A stretch of 64,000 nucleotides of DNA from assembly GCA_029959195.1 (NCBI GenBank), contig CP114124.1, positions 2,303,102 through 2,367,101 of the forward strand, given 5' to 3'. Numbering within the stretch: the first letter of the stretch is position 1; each line of letters starts with the position of its first letter. The translations under genes and the position numbers were made by a program. The stretch comes from Dictyophora rubrovolvata. Its lineage: Eukaryota; Basidiomycota; Agaricomycetes; Phallales; Phallaceae. This document shows, one piece after another, positions 36,014 through 47,158 of this stretch. Under the pieces are notes generated by a model. The model saw only the letters and a list, made by a program, of their open reading frames with translations, ran no database searches and was not told where the DNA came from.

Positions 36014-37132
36014 TCATCCAAAAACCTTCCACCAAGCCTGTTCTTTCTTGCGTTCTATAACAGCAGCCCTGACTGCAGCCGTATAGTGCGGCAGTGTCCT
36101 TTTAGAGTAACCTCTCACAACACCTTGACGACGGAATATCTCGTCGTTATCCTCCGTTTCTGTCATAGAAGGGAGAAATGATACATATTCACCGCTGACT
36201 TCTGGGTCTTGCCATGCGACTTTCTTGGTACCTGTACAAAATTCGATTGCGGAGGCTTTCGTTGTCGTTGCATATACTACGTTGCTTCTGCAGTCCAAAA
36301 AAAAAAAAGATCAGCATTCAGGCAGTGTTTTTGGAATAAAAACAAAAAGCATACGAGTATATCTTTTCCATTTTCCTTGGTCTAGGATTTTTAATATCAA
36401 ATTGCCCCTTTAGTTGAGGTCTTTTCTTCAAAACCCGCGAGCGGCAGGCGAGGTCGCCTTTTTCAGCTTTCTCAAATGGTGGGGTAAAATTGGAAAAATG
36501 AACCCTAATTCAAAGTATGGGTGAATGTAAACTTAAGTAAAATGTGTTCTTAATCTCACTTTTCATCATTAGGTTCCGTGTCGAGCGAAGATCTCGTTGA
36601 TATGGTGGCCGTGTCACTGGGAGTCTTGCACCAAGATGACGTATTAGTAGTCGGAAAAAATACCTCATTCAGCTTTGACGAGCAGGTGTCTGACTTTACG
36701 GGAACTCCCTGGGACACATTGGTGTGATAGGACAGAGGATCGTGTTCATTAATAACGATTTCACTATGCAGCCGCCCACGTTTGATTATTATACCATTGC
36801 AACTGAAATATTTTGCAGACTTACCCCTTTTCCCCAAGTTCTGTGGATGAAAGCAAGAGGTCGCCCGACTTCAAAGTCTTACTCTGATATGGTGGGCAAG
36901 GGGAATTGTAGGTAAGCGAAGGAAGGTTATTCAACCCTGATTCAGAACTTGGCACTGCGTGGGTATTAGCAGAGAGCAGTGTTGTCGCCTTCGCTGATGA
37001 TAGTAATTTTTTCATAAATTCATGATAAGGTTTCGAGGCTTCTTTTTTAGAGAATTCTGTGTATGAATTTTCATCAACTTTGAACCGAAAACGTCCTGGA
37101 ACTTCGACATAGTAAGGAGAGAACGTAGCCAT
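36014..37132 (-). CDS. Unrecognised protein, three exons
   Basis: I do not recognise this protein. Start at the ATG at 37132 (MATFSPYYVEVPGRFRFKVD). Exons 37132-36825, 36763-36560 and 36287-36014 keep one frame and give 261 residues. It is polar and Ser/Thr-rich with no membrane segment, no signal peptide and no paired metal ligands. The C-terminal third is better ordered (IEFCTGTKKVAWQDPEVSGE, then RRQGVVRGYSKRTLPHYTAA and a basic helix ending EQAWWKVFG). The second intron (36288-36559) is 272 bases, four to five times the local norm, and may hide a small exon I could not define. The codon-frame joins are clean, so the gene is likely real. Confidence 0.6.
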
Positions 37133-37430
37133 TTCAACTTGAGTTTAAGAGAAGGAAGGATAGAGTAAAAGGGGGGCAAAGTGTATAATTAGTGAAGAGA
37201 CAGTCAGGTGAGAATGTTAAGTGTATTGTAGCAGGATGCTTTTTATTCTCTTACGGCACTTCGTCTTGGACCTTTGTTCAACATAGTGGACGAGCATGGG
37301 ACGTGTGATTGAATAATGTCCACAACGCTAACGCAATATTATGGACACTGGACACTGGCACATGGACGAAGTATGGATATACGTTGCAACATGTTCCGTA
37401 ATGGAGTGACCTACACCCATAGGCCTCCTC

Positions 37431-37898
37431 CTACGCCTTCCCTTTCCTCGAGCCCTCCTTCCGTCGGCCAATTTGACGGGGAAATGCATGGACGGCCCTT
37501 CTCAGCAGTCTACGTAGCTTCCATTTTCGTCTACTTCGATGCCGAGACGGCGCCGGCCTGAAGAATGTCCTCATGTCCTCTTGTGTGGCCACACTACTGG
37601 GGCGTTCTAGCATACTAAATAAAGGAGATAGTTCAACGTTGTTCATAAAAGCTCTTTGAAAAGACAAAACTCACTCAAGAGGATAAAATTCCCAATCATT
37701 GTCATTCGCATTAGTTGTATCAGCGAGAGATATCTCAATTCTAATACAACGCGGTGGGGCAACGATTTGACCAACCATCTCTAAGAATCGTAAACTTCGT
37801 CTTCGTTTGGACCTATTGTCGACGCCGGTTCTCGCAATTTCGGGTGTATATACATCTTCGTCAATGAATGTGCGGACACTGCGAAGGCTTTGTGGCAT
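37431..37898 (-). CDS. Unrecognised small basic protein
   Basis: Exons 37898-37675 and 37614-37431 join through a 60-base intron (GTGAGT to TTTAG) to give 135 residues. The first exon carries SLRFLEMVGQIVAPPRCIRI. The second is very basic at its end (SRRKWKLRRLLRRAV then GRRKEGSRKGKA), so it would bind nucleic acid or acidic partners if expressed. No family recognised. Support is the intact frame across a good intron only. Confidence 0.42.
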
Positions 37899-38421
37899 TT
37901 AGAGGAGTGAAAAAGCAATCAAAGAGGACTGCTACAAATCGGGGGCGTACAAAGCTAGTTGAGATATTGATATTTTACTCGGATTGCCCTGGCTATATCT
38001 TCTCCGACCTCTTTTGTTTGACCAGCATTACCGATTGCAGAAAAACAACGACCGTCGGGGTTGACCGCTCTTCAGTCTCTTCAGTCGTGCCGGTCAGCCT
38101 GGAGTCATTTCGAATGGCAGCCGAGTTGATAATTGGCTGATAATTGATTCACGTTTATTATGCGGTTGAAAGGAGAACCGAGCGCGTCCTTTTTTTTCCG
38201 TTTGTTTTGCTGAGATTGCAATGGGCGAGAGCACAGCAATTTTATTGTTTACAACTCGGTTCGGAGTTTGAAATAAAAAAACATTTCGCCAGGGCTACAA
38301 TAAAACAAACAGAAAACGCGTACTACTAGCTCAACTTCGCCTGGACAAAAAGAAAATGACGAACAGAATGGTCGATAAACCGATAATCGACGATTCATTA
38401 GAAAGGGGTGTACTTCAAGGC
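37899..38421. other. Intergenic, no gene seen
   Basis: About 520 bases between two minus-strand genes. Nothing supported. Confidence 0.45.
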
Positions 38422-38658
38422 CTATCGCTCAAGTTCGGTATTTATGTACGGTGTCAATTCTCCTCGATAATATTCCATTAGCCACTTCACAGCCCTTGTC
38501 GCTAACGACATTGACCCAGGTAGTGATGAAGCCACTTTCAACTTTTGACCAGATTCTGCGTTCAACATTTGCTGTTTTTCAAGCAGCGTCAAACCGTGAC
38601 CCCAAGATATAGCGCTGCGCGTGAGCAATACGTATACACCGGTATGTGATGTGCCCAT
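38422..38658 (-). CDS. Small uncharacterised protein, 78 residues
   Basis: A single-exon frame with ATG at 38658. The sequence looks like a folded, helical protein rather than random translation: VYVLLTRSAISWGHGLTLLE, LNAESGQKLKV, ATRAVKWLMEYY and the end TPYINTELER. It begins 90 bases after the stop of the P-loop gene on the same strand. It may be a separate small gene or the last part of a gene whose upstream exons I missed. Function unknown. Confidence 0.45.
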   Translation of the reverse strand: MGTSHTGVYVLLTRSAISWGHGLTLLEKQQMLNAESGQKLKVASSLPGSMSLATRAVKWLMEYYRGELTPYINTELER

Positions 38659-38748
38659 GTTGCTCGTGAAACTTGTAACATTAGATATGTTATGTCATAT
38701 ATACTGAAGTCCACAAGCTAACGTCAGGTATTGCATTCATTTTTGTCG

Positions 38749-39532
38749 TCAAATGTGGGATAAATATTGTGGTTTTGAGTCGTGAACGACTTTCTCACTG
38801 TCTATTTTATTTTCAGCAACAATCTTTCGCAAACTACACCGAAGTTCCTCAGTAGTCCGTAACATATTTTTAGCCACTGATACATACTGGGTATCCACCA
38901 TTGCAAGTCTGATTTGAAGATCCCTGGAAGACTCGGAAATTCTAATGCAAGGAATATTGAAACGTTCAATCATTCGCTGCATTCTATGAGAATATCTTTC
39001 CGGTTCCTCCAAAGATCTCACTCCATCATCATACACCCATTCTTTCACAAAAGGTAGCAGAACTTAGAGTCGTGTAAGTGGCAGAAAACTGGGTAACAAT
39101 AATTTTATCTTTCTCACCAAATAGAGAACTCCTATAGAACTGAATAGCTTGCTGCAATCCTTCGGATAACAATAATCTTCTCTCCATGACTGCAGCAGCC
39201 TCTGTCTCCTCCATTCCCGCGTAAACAATCGGATCCAGCGCCGATCTATCACTCAGAAATAAGATAGGCGACTCTTCTGTCACATCCCTATCCGCATTTT
39301 CTCGTGCCATCCTCTCTGCATTGAGCTGCCCGTCCAAGATCGCTTTCTGCATATCGAACGTCCCAACATCCTTCCTGCTAAATCCTTGTGTTCTCATGAC
39401 CGTACGCGCAACTTCTTTAATGTGACGAGAAGCAGGAATTCTATAATGATGTGCGAGCGCATCGCATGTCGTCGTTTTACCGCTGGACGAAGGCCCAACT
39501 ACAAAGACAGCTCTAGGCCTGTATGTCTTCAT
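38749..39532 (-). CDS. P-loop ATPase / nucleotide kinase-like (AAA_28 type)
   Basis: This is a small P-loop NTP-binding protein resembling the ATPase half of NadR-like kinases. The start is the ATG at 39532; the TTG two codons upstream is not used in fungi. Exons 39532-39118 and 39062-38749, joined by a 55-base intron, give 242 residues. Walker A is VVGPSSSGKTTTCDALA near the N-terminus. An acidic strand ILFLSDRSALDPIVYAG may bind Mg. The splice restores LFGVLLPFVKEWVYDDGVRS, which links a hydrophobic strand to the conserved DDGVR motif. The end is hydrophilic. It is divergently arranged with the polymerase-helicase gene, only 213 bases between start codons. Substrate is unknown. Confidence 0.82.
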
Positions 39533-39745
39533 ATCCAATGACGGTGTTGTCTGTCGACGAACCTGAGAGAAAATAAAAACAGGGACTAGTCTATTCTCAG
39601 TTGTTCAAACTCTAAACTTAAATTCGAGTCACACTCAAGCGCTGCGGCACCACGAAGCTTCTGAGCACGAGATGATAAGCCCTTGGTGGTACTATTTATT
39701 TTCCGCGTCTCCATTGTTCCCAGTTCTTCCTCGGCTTTCAACACC
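39533..39745. promoter_or_regulatory. Compact bidirectional promoter
   Basis: Only 213 bases separate the start codon of the P-loop gene (-) from that of the RdRP-helicase gene (+). Both promoters and 5' leaders must lie or overlap here, so the two genes are likely co-expressed. No TATA box is evident. Confidence 0.55.
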
Positions 39746-42700
39746 ATGACAGTCGTCCTCAGAGAAAACCCGGATCCAAACGATGATGCCTGGAGCTTTA
39801 CAAACGTTGCTATTCCCACCTCTAAGACCACCTCTCAGAATCGTCAAATGGGGAAGATGATCTCATTCAAAAACACCGGAATTACTCTGCAACTCATTGC
39901 GTTTCCCAAGAATCGGATCTTACATGGCGATGATCCATCAAAATTCATCCTAACCACATTTGGTGATTTCAGATTTCCTGACTCCGGACTTTCCGTTACG
40001 AGGGATTATATGATCAACCTATTCAAAGCTGGATTGACTCTCAATGGCAAACAATATCGGTTTTATGGACATAGTAATTCTCAATTGGTGAATATCTGCA
40101 CTTCTCATTGAACGACTGAAGTAACTCTGGAATGCGTTTCCAGAGGGGACGAAGCTGCTTCCTAAGGGAAGCGCAAAACGATCAGGAAATTGATACACGG
40201 ATCTCACGCCTCGGCGATTTTGACAATATTAAGAATGCCGCCAAAAGTAAGTGTCATATCCACTCTACATATATTCACTCTATAATGATGAAGGTGCTCG
40301 ACCATTCTTAATTAATAGAGGCCAAACGCATCGGGTTATTATTTTCAGAAGCTTCCATTGACTGGACTCTTGACCCAAAACATACGAAAGACATTCCGGA
40401 TATCACCATGAACGGGCAGCTCTTTTCGGACGGGTGTGGACTAATTTCGCGAAAACAAGCCATGCTTTTGGCAAAACACAAGCAAATTCGATTTCATGGA
40501 AAGAACTATACACCTACTGTCTATCAGATTCGGTATGAATCTGTTTCGTTCACTGGATCTATCCACTGACATTTTTCGTAGATATAAAGGATATAAGGTG
40601 GAGAATATACGCGGCGTCATTGCTTGCGCTAATATAATTCATCTCAGTTGCGTCCTAATGCTGCATCCAGATCTCGATGCTCGACGCGAGGCACTGGTAG
40701 CCTTTCGTACTAGCCAGAAAAAGTTTACAGCAACGGGTGATAACATCTTCTCCGTCGTCGAATCCTCCGTTCCATATGCCTATGGTCGCCTTAATGACGA
40801 CATCGTGGTTCTTTTAGCAAGCCTGGGCGTCACAACAGAGCAATTTCAACGCAAACAACAGCAATATTTCGACTGGATCGCGAGATCATCTGTGGAGTGG
40901 GAGGTCGCCTTCGATTTTTTATGCAGTCTTCGCAATTTTGATCTGGCGGAACGCGTTTTATTGGACGGTCTGGACAACGACAAAGTCCAGAAGAACATTC
41001 AAGCCCTCCAAAATTCGGAGATCGCATCATTCAAAAAGAAGGATCACTATCGCACGAGGACAATCATTCACAAATCTAGGCTCCTCTTTGGAGTTTGCGA
41101 TCCCTATCAAGTTCTTAAAGAAGGCGAAGTGCACGTGCGGATCATGGAGCCACGGAAAGGAGCCACGACCCTTACGAACATTGACGTTTTAGTCGTCAGA
41201 AATCCTTGTCTTAACCCTGGAGACTGTCTTAAGCTTCGAGCAGTCTCTCATCCAAAATTGGCTCATTTAGTCGATTGCGTTGTCTTTCCAACCGTGGGTC
41301 GACGGGCAGCACCGTCCATGAGTTCTGGTGGCGACCTTGGTATTTCATCCCGTATCTACTATTCAACTTAGTCTCATCAACTGATAGATGGTGACAAATA
41401 CTTTGTCATGTTCGATCCTGATATCATGCCTCCTAAAGTAGCGGAGGTATGATCCTGTCTATTGTTGGCGTCAAGCTGTTCTTTATTGATTATATGCATG
41501 TTCAAAGTCTTATACATACCCCGAAGGTAAACCGCCTCCTCCGAAAAATGTAGCACGAGAAGATCTAGCTCGTCACTTTGCATCATACAATGCGTATGTC
41601 TTGTTCTTCATCAATTAGCTACTATGTCATCATTGAATTTTACTAGGTCTGATCTCGCGAGAGTCTCCGCCTTACACAGAAAATGGGTCATCGCTAGTCC
41701 AGACGGTGCAATGAGTGCTGAATGTCAAGAACTGAACGCACTCCATTCCCTCTCCGTAGATGGCGGACGAATCAACATTCCAGACAGGTTGAAAAACCCT
41801 CCCAAACTCGATGGCAAAGGATACGTTCTTAACGTTCTCGCCGAAGCAGCACAAGAGTTTGCAGAGCGCTTCTTGGAAGTTAGAAAATCCACCATTCGTG
41901 AAATTGCGCAAAAAGATGCCCATAATATCCTATCGCAGTTTCTATCCACTGAAAGGCTTGGGGTGACAGAGTACGAACTCGCCTGCTCAGGCTTTAATTT
42001 GGCACAACGAAACGGCCTTAATCCACGCAATTACCTGTCTCATATCGATCTCGGGGCGTTGTCAATTTCCGAAAAGTATGCTCTTATTGTCCAGCTGGGC
42101 CTTTCTCCGGAGGAACAAGTATTGATTTGGAATAGGTGTATATCATCTCTCCTCTTTTTATGTTCTGGTCTAATTGTCTATGATCCAGCTTAGTCCGTTC
42201 AGATATCATCCAGCCTAGAGAATTGAATGACCGTAACCTAAATCAACCTCTTCGGTTTCAACGTCTTTACACTTCACGTATTCAAGGACGAGCCGCGTTC
42301 TTCGAGTATTTAACACAGGCTATGGAGGATTTCACACGGAAATTAATCATAATGAAGGTAATGCTTCTATACTCATTACAATTTGATCTCAATGTCGAGG
42401 GCCCAATAGACAGATGATCGATTTGCGGCGGGAATATTTGTTAAGGGAAGACTCAACGTGAATGAAGACGTTAGTTAATTCGCAGGGAAAGTTATGCATA
42501 TGCTGACACTTCCCCTTAACCAGGATGACATCGATGAAAACGTTGCCGTCTGTTCTTTTATGGCCAAAGCAGGCGGTGCTCCAACAACATACCGCCGAGG
42601 AACAAAAGGCTATAAAATTCACTTTGGAGAAAATATTTTCGAAGTTTTCAATCGCCAGCGTGCAGATACGTTTGTCTTTGCTACAAGATCTCCTCCAAGG

Positions 42701-45700
42701 ACTGGTGCCGACGTTGTGACTAGTATTGCTTTGCAAAAGATATCTGACAATATACGAAGGGTAGTGTATATTTAAGTTATGTTATCATTAACGTATTCTC
42801 ACCCGGCTCTCTCAAAGCAATTGGGACGACTTAACCGCACACCTGTCGTTGACATGGAAATTCACGTTATCTCCAATCGAGATCGAGTGGCTCACCAAGC
42901 CTTTGATCTACGTTTTGAACAGTGAAGCGACTTTTTTTTCGGTGTCACGGGCGTACTAAGTATTGATGTATTTTCACTCAGTGTTGAAACTACAGAATTC
43001 CTCAGACGGTTCGACCACAAACCCGTTCCATATACTCCAAACACGTTGAATTCGGTGGACTGGTCAAATTACCCTGCAACGCAAAAACAAATCTTCACGA
43101 CACCGAAAGAAATTGCTCAGACGCACATCGAACTGCTGGAGCTGAATGTACTCGAGGAACTTATGAACTTTGCCTATGAACGACGCGCTGAGGAGCAACT
43201 ATTCTGGTTATTCGAAAACCTATTAGAGCGAGATCACTCGAGAATTGCGACACACATTAGTCGGCATCCACCGCTGTCCTATGTGGTCCTGAAACGGCAT
43301 TTAGTGGAAGACAGCACTCTGCCTCCTTCATTAACTGGACTTGCATATATCCTTCTCCGAGGAGTCGTACGGTCCGCAAATGAATTGAAAATGGCGTCGT
43401 TGGTAGCCTTGGAAAAGATGGCTCAACAGATCAGAGATCTCGACTTTAGGCAGTATTCCGAACTACTTTGGTTGGCCTGTCTTTCTGTTCGACCTCGACA
43501 GCTAGTCCAAGAAGTGTTACTTGTATTACATGAATGTCGTCAAAATTCTGGAGAATCGGCTTTGATGAGATATGCTCACAAAGAAGCGTTGGCCATCGTT
43601 TTTGATCACGTCGAGGAAGCTGCAGATGAATGTCCAACGGATGATCAGGGAAGACCGACAAGACAAAAAACGGCCCCTGTGCGAGCGAAGCTTGTTCCAC
43701 CAAAAAAGAAGGACAATGCTGACACAGAAGAACCAAAATCACTTGTCCAGGACGACATTGTTTGTGCTCATATTCGAGTGGATGCACTTTCATCCATTAG
43801 AATACACTCGCACATTCGTCTACAAGTTGCTTCACCTGCAGAACACTCGGTCATACCACGTGCTGTCATCGACGGTATAGTAACGCATGCGGGAAAAGGG
43901 GAAATTATGCTGCAGGTTATGCATCCTCTGCCTCCCGAGTTCATGATTATGGATTGGAATATCTACACAGCCGGGAGTATTGCTACATCTCGAGCTATGC
44001 TGGACGCCGTTTTACGTCTTGTTGAAGAAAGAGGAGAATGCTGCAGTTTTTATAAGGTTATCACTGGTAGCCAAGGATCAGAACCGGCGGAAGAGGACCA
44101 ACCTCCGGAAAGTGTTGACGTTGAATCCCTATCAGCGGAGTACGTAGTAAAAGACACTCTAAACTCAAGTCAACGTCATGCCATCAACGTTGCCCTAGCC
44201 CAAAGGGATGGCATGACTTTGATTTGGGGACCTCCTGGTGAACCTGGAGAACGGAACCTTGTCATTTTTTTTGTCAACTGATTTTTCCTTTTCAGGTACT
44301 GGAAAAACTACGGTGATTGTGCAGATTTTGCAAATTTTCGTTCGTCAAGTACTGGAAGAAAACCACGAAGATAGCCCCCCCCGACGAATCTTGATGACAG
44401 CGTCGACTCATAACGGTATGAAACGAGTAATATTATACATATTATACCCGCTACTCACATTACAATTAAAATAGCCGTAGACAACGTTCTGGAAAGATTT
44501 CTAGCTGAAAATGAAGTGTCGAAGCTACTACGTACTGAACAAATTCTTCGAGTTGCGACTGACATCTCGAGAGTCAGCAAAGCGCACCAGAAGTATACCA
44601 TAGATGCACGAGTAGGAGGGATTGTAAACGAGGATTCACGGTTGCTACGGCAGGCAGAGAAAAGATTGAAAGAAGCCAGGCTCATCTTTACCACTTGTGC
44701 AGGAGCAGGACTCGGAATCATGCGAAAACTTGACTTTCCGATTGTATTGATTGACGAGGCATCGCAGATCACAGAACCTACTGCCCTGATATCTCTGGTC
44801 AAAGGCTGCCAACGAGCAGTACTAGTCGGAGATCAGTAAGTTGATTATTTTCTTCGATTCCAGGGACTGATGTTGATTACGTTTTGTGTTCAGTGTTCAG
44901 CTGCGCCCCACCGTCAAACCTATGGGCGCGATTCTACAATATGATATCTCGCTTTTAGAGAGGTTATACGCGGGGCCTCCGAATTCTAAAATTTCCCGTA
45001 CAATGTTAGAAGTATGTCTTTGCTCTGGCGTTGTTTGTATCATACACCTTCTAACATAGGTCTCGTATTACAGATTCAATATCGCTTTTCTGATGCTATA
45101 GGAAATTTCCCTTCCTCGCAGTTCTACGAAGGTCGCTTACGTTCTGGTCTGGTTGACAGGGGCTCAGATCCACGACTGACGGCATCGGTGTTTCCATGGC
45201 CTATAAACCCTGCGACCGGAAGTATAGTGCCAACAATTTTTGTTTCGTGTGCTGCTGAAGAAGACTATGGGAGATCCTCGAAAAGCAACGGTGGACAGGT
45301 GAAGATGGTGAAGGAGATCGTTTCTGTTCTTAGGACGGAACGCCAAGGATTGCCTGATGCTACTACAGCCACAGAAGTAGGATCAACATCCATTGCCATC
45401 CTTACGCCCTACTCTCGACAGGTAGCTCAGCTAAAGGCGGAAAATATACAAGATGTGATAATAAGCACGATTGATGGGTTTCAAGGGCGAGAGAGCGACA
45501 TTGTCATCTTCTCGACTGTCCGGTGTAACGCAGAAGGTGATATTGGCTTTGTCGAGGACGCGAGGCGACTGAATGTTGCGTGGACAAGGCCAAAGCTTGC
45601 CTTGATCATTGTGGGAGATCGCAGGACGTTGGGAACAAACAGTCCGCTTTGGGCACGAGCTATTCAATCGTGTGCATTGGTAGAAATTTCTTTGCCTCCC

Positions 45701-45715
45701 GAACCTGATAAATGA
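39746..45715 (+). CDS. RNA-dependent RNA polymerase fused to UPF1-like SF1 helicase
   Basis: Sixteen exons form one frame of 1,705 residues: 39746-40087, 40144-40246, 40319-40532, 40582-41339, 41388-41446, 41508-41593, 41647-42135, 42189-42357, 42410-42469, 42524-42760, 42818-42921, 42982-44237, 44296-44415, 44475-44835, 44894-45011, 45074-45715. Residues about 60-530 are a cellular QDE-1/RDR-type RdRP: YGHSNSQLRGRSCFLREA, LGDFDNIKNAAK, QLFSDGCGLIS, then the catalytic SGGDLDGDKYFVMFD (Asp 471, 473, 475), split by an intron inside DLDGD. Residues about 680-1270 are a linker and helical region. Residues 1280-1705 are the helicase: Walker A GPPGTGKTT, ASTHNAVDNV, Walker B LIDEASQ, GDHVQLRPT, LEIQYRF, DGFQGRESDIVIFSTVR and RLNVAWTRPK. 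The protein should copy and unwind RNA in silencing. The RdRP lacks the N-terminal extension of Neurospora QDE-1. Bases 40603-40653 are read through in frame, though a polymerase intron might be expected there. Confidence 0.93.
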
Positions 45716-45987
45716 ATTGGACATGGTGTGGTTTCTTGGACTTGGGACTTGTGTCATGAACGAGTATATTATGAAGGGGACACATTGGGACAGTCCTGAT
45801 TATCATGCAATATATATAATGAAGAGTCATAGTGTCTCATCCCCAGTCTCATGTAACCGGACAATACTGCCCTATCTCAAATGATAGTAAGTCACTCACT
45901 AGTCACTGGTTGAAGAGGTCAAAATAATCTCTTGATCATTGACACACGCCGGATGTGTGCAATTTCAAGGTAGTTGACTGCCATCGT

Positions 45988-46272
45988 TACAGCGTGGGCT
46001 TGACACTGAGCCAAAGCTGGTCTTTGATTGTTCTAATTTCCGATTTCGGTTTTATATTTACACTACAACTCCCAATGTCGAGTAATAATAGGGAGAACCA
46101 ATCACCTTCAAATCCTTCCTCTGGATCCAATTCCTCTGGGGTACACACCTATGACACGGTAAGTCTCTCATCATGCATATTAACACAGGGTCATCCAACA
46201 ATGGAACCGCTGCTCGGTCGATTGCATCCTCCTTCGGTGAAGGCTCTTTCGAGAACGTTGAGGACCACGTCT
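45988..46272 (+). repeat. Inverted repeat, left arm
   Basis: This is an imperfect match, in reverse orientation, to 46858-47158. It covers the leader, the start of the small Ser/Asn/Gly-rich gene, its intron and part of exon 2. Shared blocks include TACAGCGTGGGC, GGGAGAACCAATC and GGTCGATTGCATCCTCCTTC. Confidence 0.8.
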
Positions 46273-46301
46273 TGGGGTTGGCTTTACGGGACGCATCGTG
46301 A
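46075..46301 (+). pseudogene. Diverged inverted copy of the small Ser-rich gene
   Basis: It begins MSSNNRENQSPSNPSSGSNS, as the minus-strand copy does. A deletion at the exon 1 border means that neither possible donor (GGG|GTACAC or ACG|GTAAGT) restores the frame used by the intact copy. The matching downstream frame (SSNNGTAARSIASSFG) ends early at 46301. A different frame stays open to 46398, but it has no counterpart that looks like protein. It is most likely a decayed duplicate. Confidence 0.6.
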
Positions 46302-46783
46302 AACTATCTTTTGGGGTTGCATTCTTTTGTTTCCATGGTTCAGGCGTGTCGATGGCTTTTTGGATGGGTATCCCCTGCAGTTTGGTTTTACTTCCTAATT
46401 CTTTTATGTTACGTCTGTCTTGGCTTGGCTTGATTACGAAAAACTTAACACGCACGGGCTTTCGTACCGTGTGTCGGTTTTTTTCATAATTAGGTTAAAA
46501 TGAACATTCGAAACAATCAAGAGAGTTAGAATTAAATTAGACGCGGTATACATAAAGCAAGCTATCGATACAGTTAAACCATACAAGGAAAAAAGAAAAT
46601 CAACCCAAAACGCGGTAGTACGATCTGCTCATCACTGTGCGAGCTTCCGCCTCAATTTTTTTTTTTTGGTGGTCGGGAGTCATGACCAACGGCCAGGGAA
46701 GTCACGACTTGAAGCGGGAGATAGCACGAGTAACACGCGTTAGTCAAAAGGCAAACAAAAACGCGGCTTTTCTCCTAACCTAA

Positions 46784-47067
46784 TCATCTGTTTTGGGGCA
46801 GTTGTGCCAGCACCTGCCGTGGTGGCGGACGCTGGTTGCTGGAACCAGACCGAGCTCTCGTGGTCCCAACGTTCTCCTGAGAGCTTCCACCGAAGGAGGA
46901 TGCAATCGACCGAGCCGCCGTTCCATTGTTGGTTGAACCTGTGCGTTAGACGGATGAGGAGAGACTTGAAAAAGAACGAAGGTGGTAGGTGTGTATGATC
47001 TACCTTTGCCAGAGGAATTGGAGCCCGAGGAAGTATTTGAAGGCGATTGGTTCTCCCTACTCGACAT
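46784..47067 (-). CDS. Small Ser/Asn/Gly-rich protein, 72 residues
   Basis: No family recognised. ATG at 47067 in the frame MSSRENQSPSNTSSGSNSS. Exons 47067-47004 and 46938-46784 with a 65-base intron (branch CTAAC) give 72 residues. Exon 2 encodes STNNGTAARSIASSFGGSS and ends RQVLAQLPQNR-stop. The whole product is low-complexity, probably disordered and basic at the end. It forms the right arm of an inverted repeat with the copy at 46075. Coding use rests on the clean intron and the shared start, so it is moderately supported. Confidence 0.45.
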
Positions 47068-47158
47068 CGGGCGTAAACTAGTGTTGTAGAGTAAATATGA
47101 AATCGAAATCGAGGATTAAAACAGTCAAAGACCAGCTTTGGTTCAGGCCCACGCTGTA
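46858..47158 (-). repeat. Inverted repeat, right arm
   Basis: Reverse-orientation partner of 45988-46272, with about 585 bases between arms. A transcript across both arms could fold into a long imperfect hairpin. Confidence 0.8.

Noticed and set aside
43046-44281. Helicase part as a separate gene starting near 43046
   Set aside because: The first codon of that frame is TTG, not ATG, and the frame joins the upstream polymerase exons through a canonical 60-base intron (42922-42981) that keeps phase.
46078-46398. 147-residue plus-strand frame as a real protein
   Set aside because: The part after the intron is in a different frame from the Ser-rich coding frame of the related copy and reads as chance translation of the duplicated DNA.
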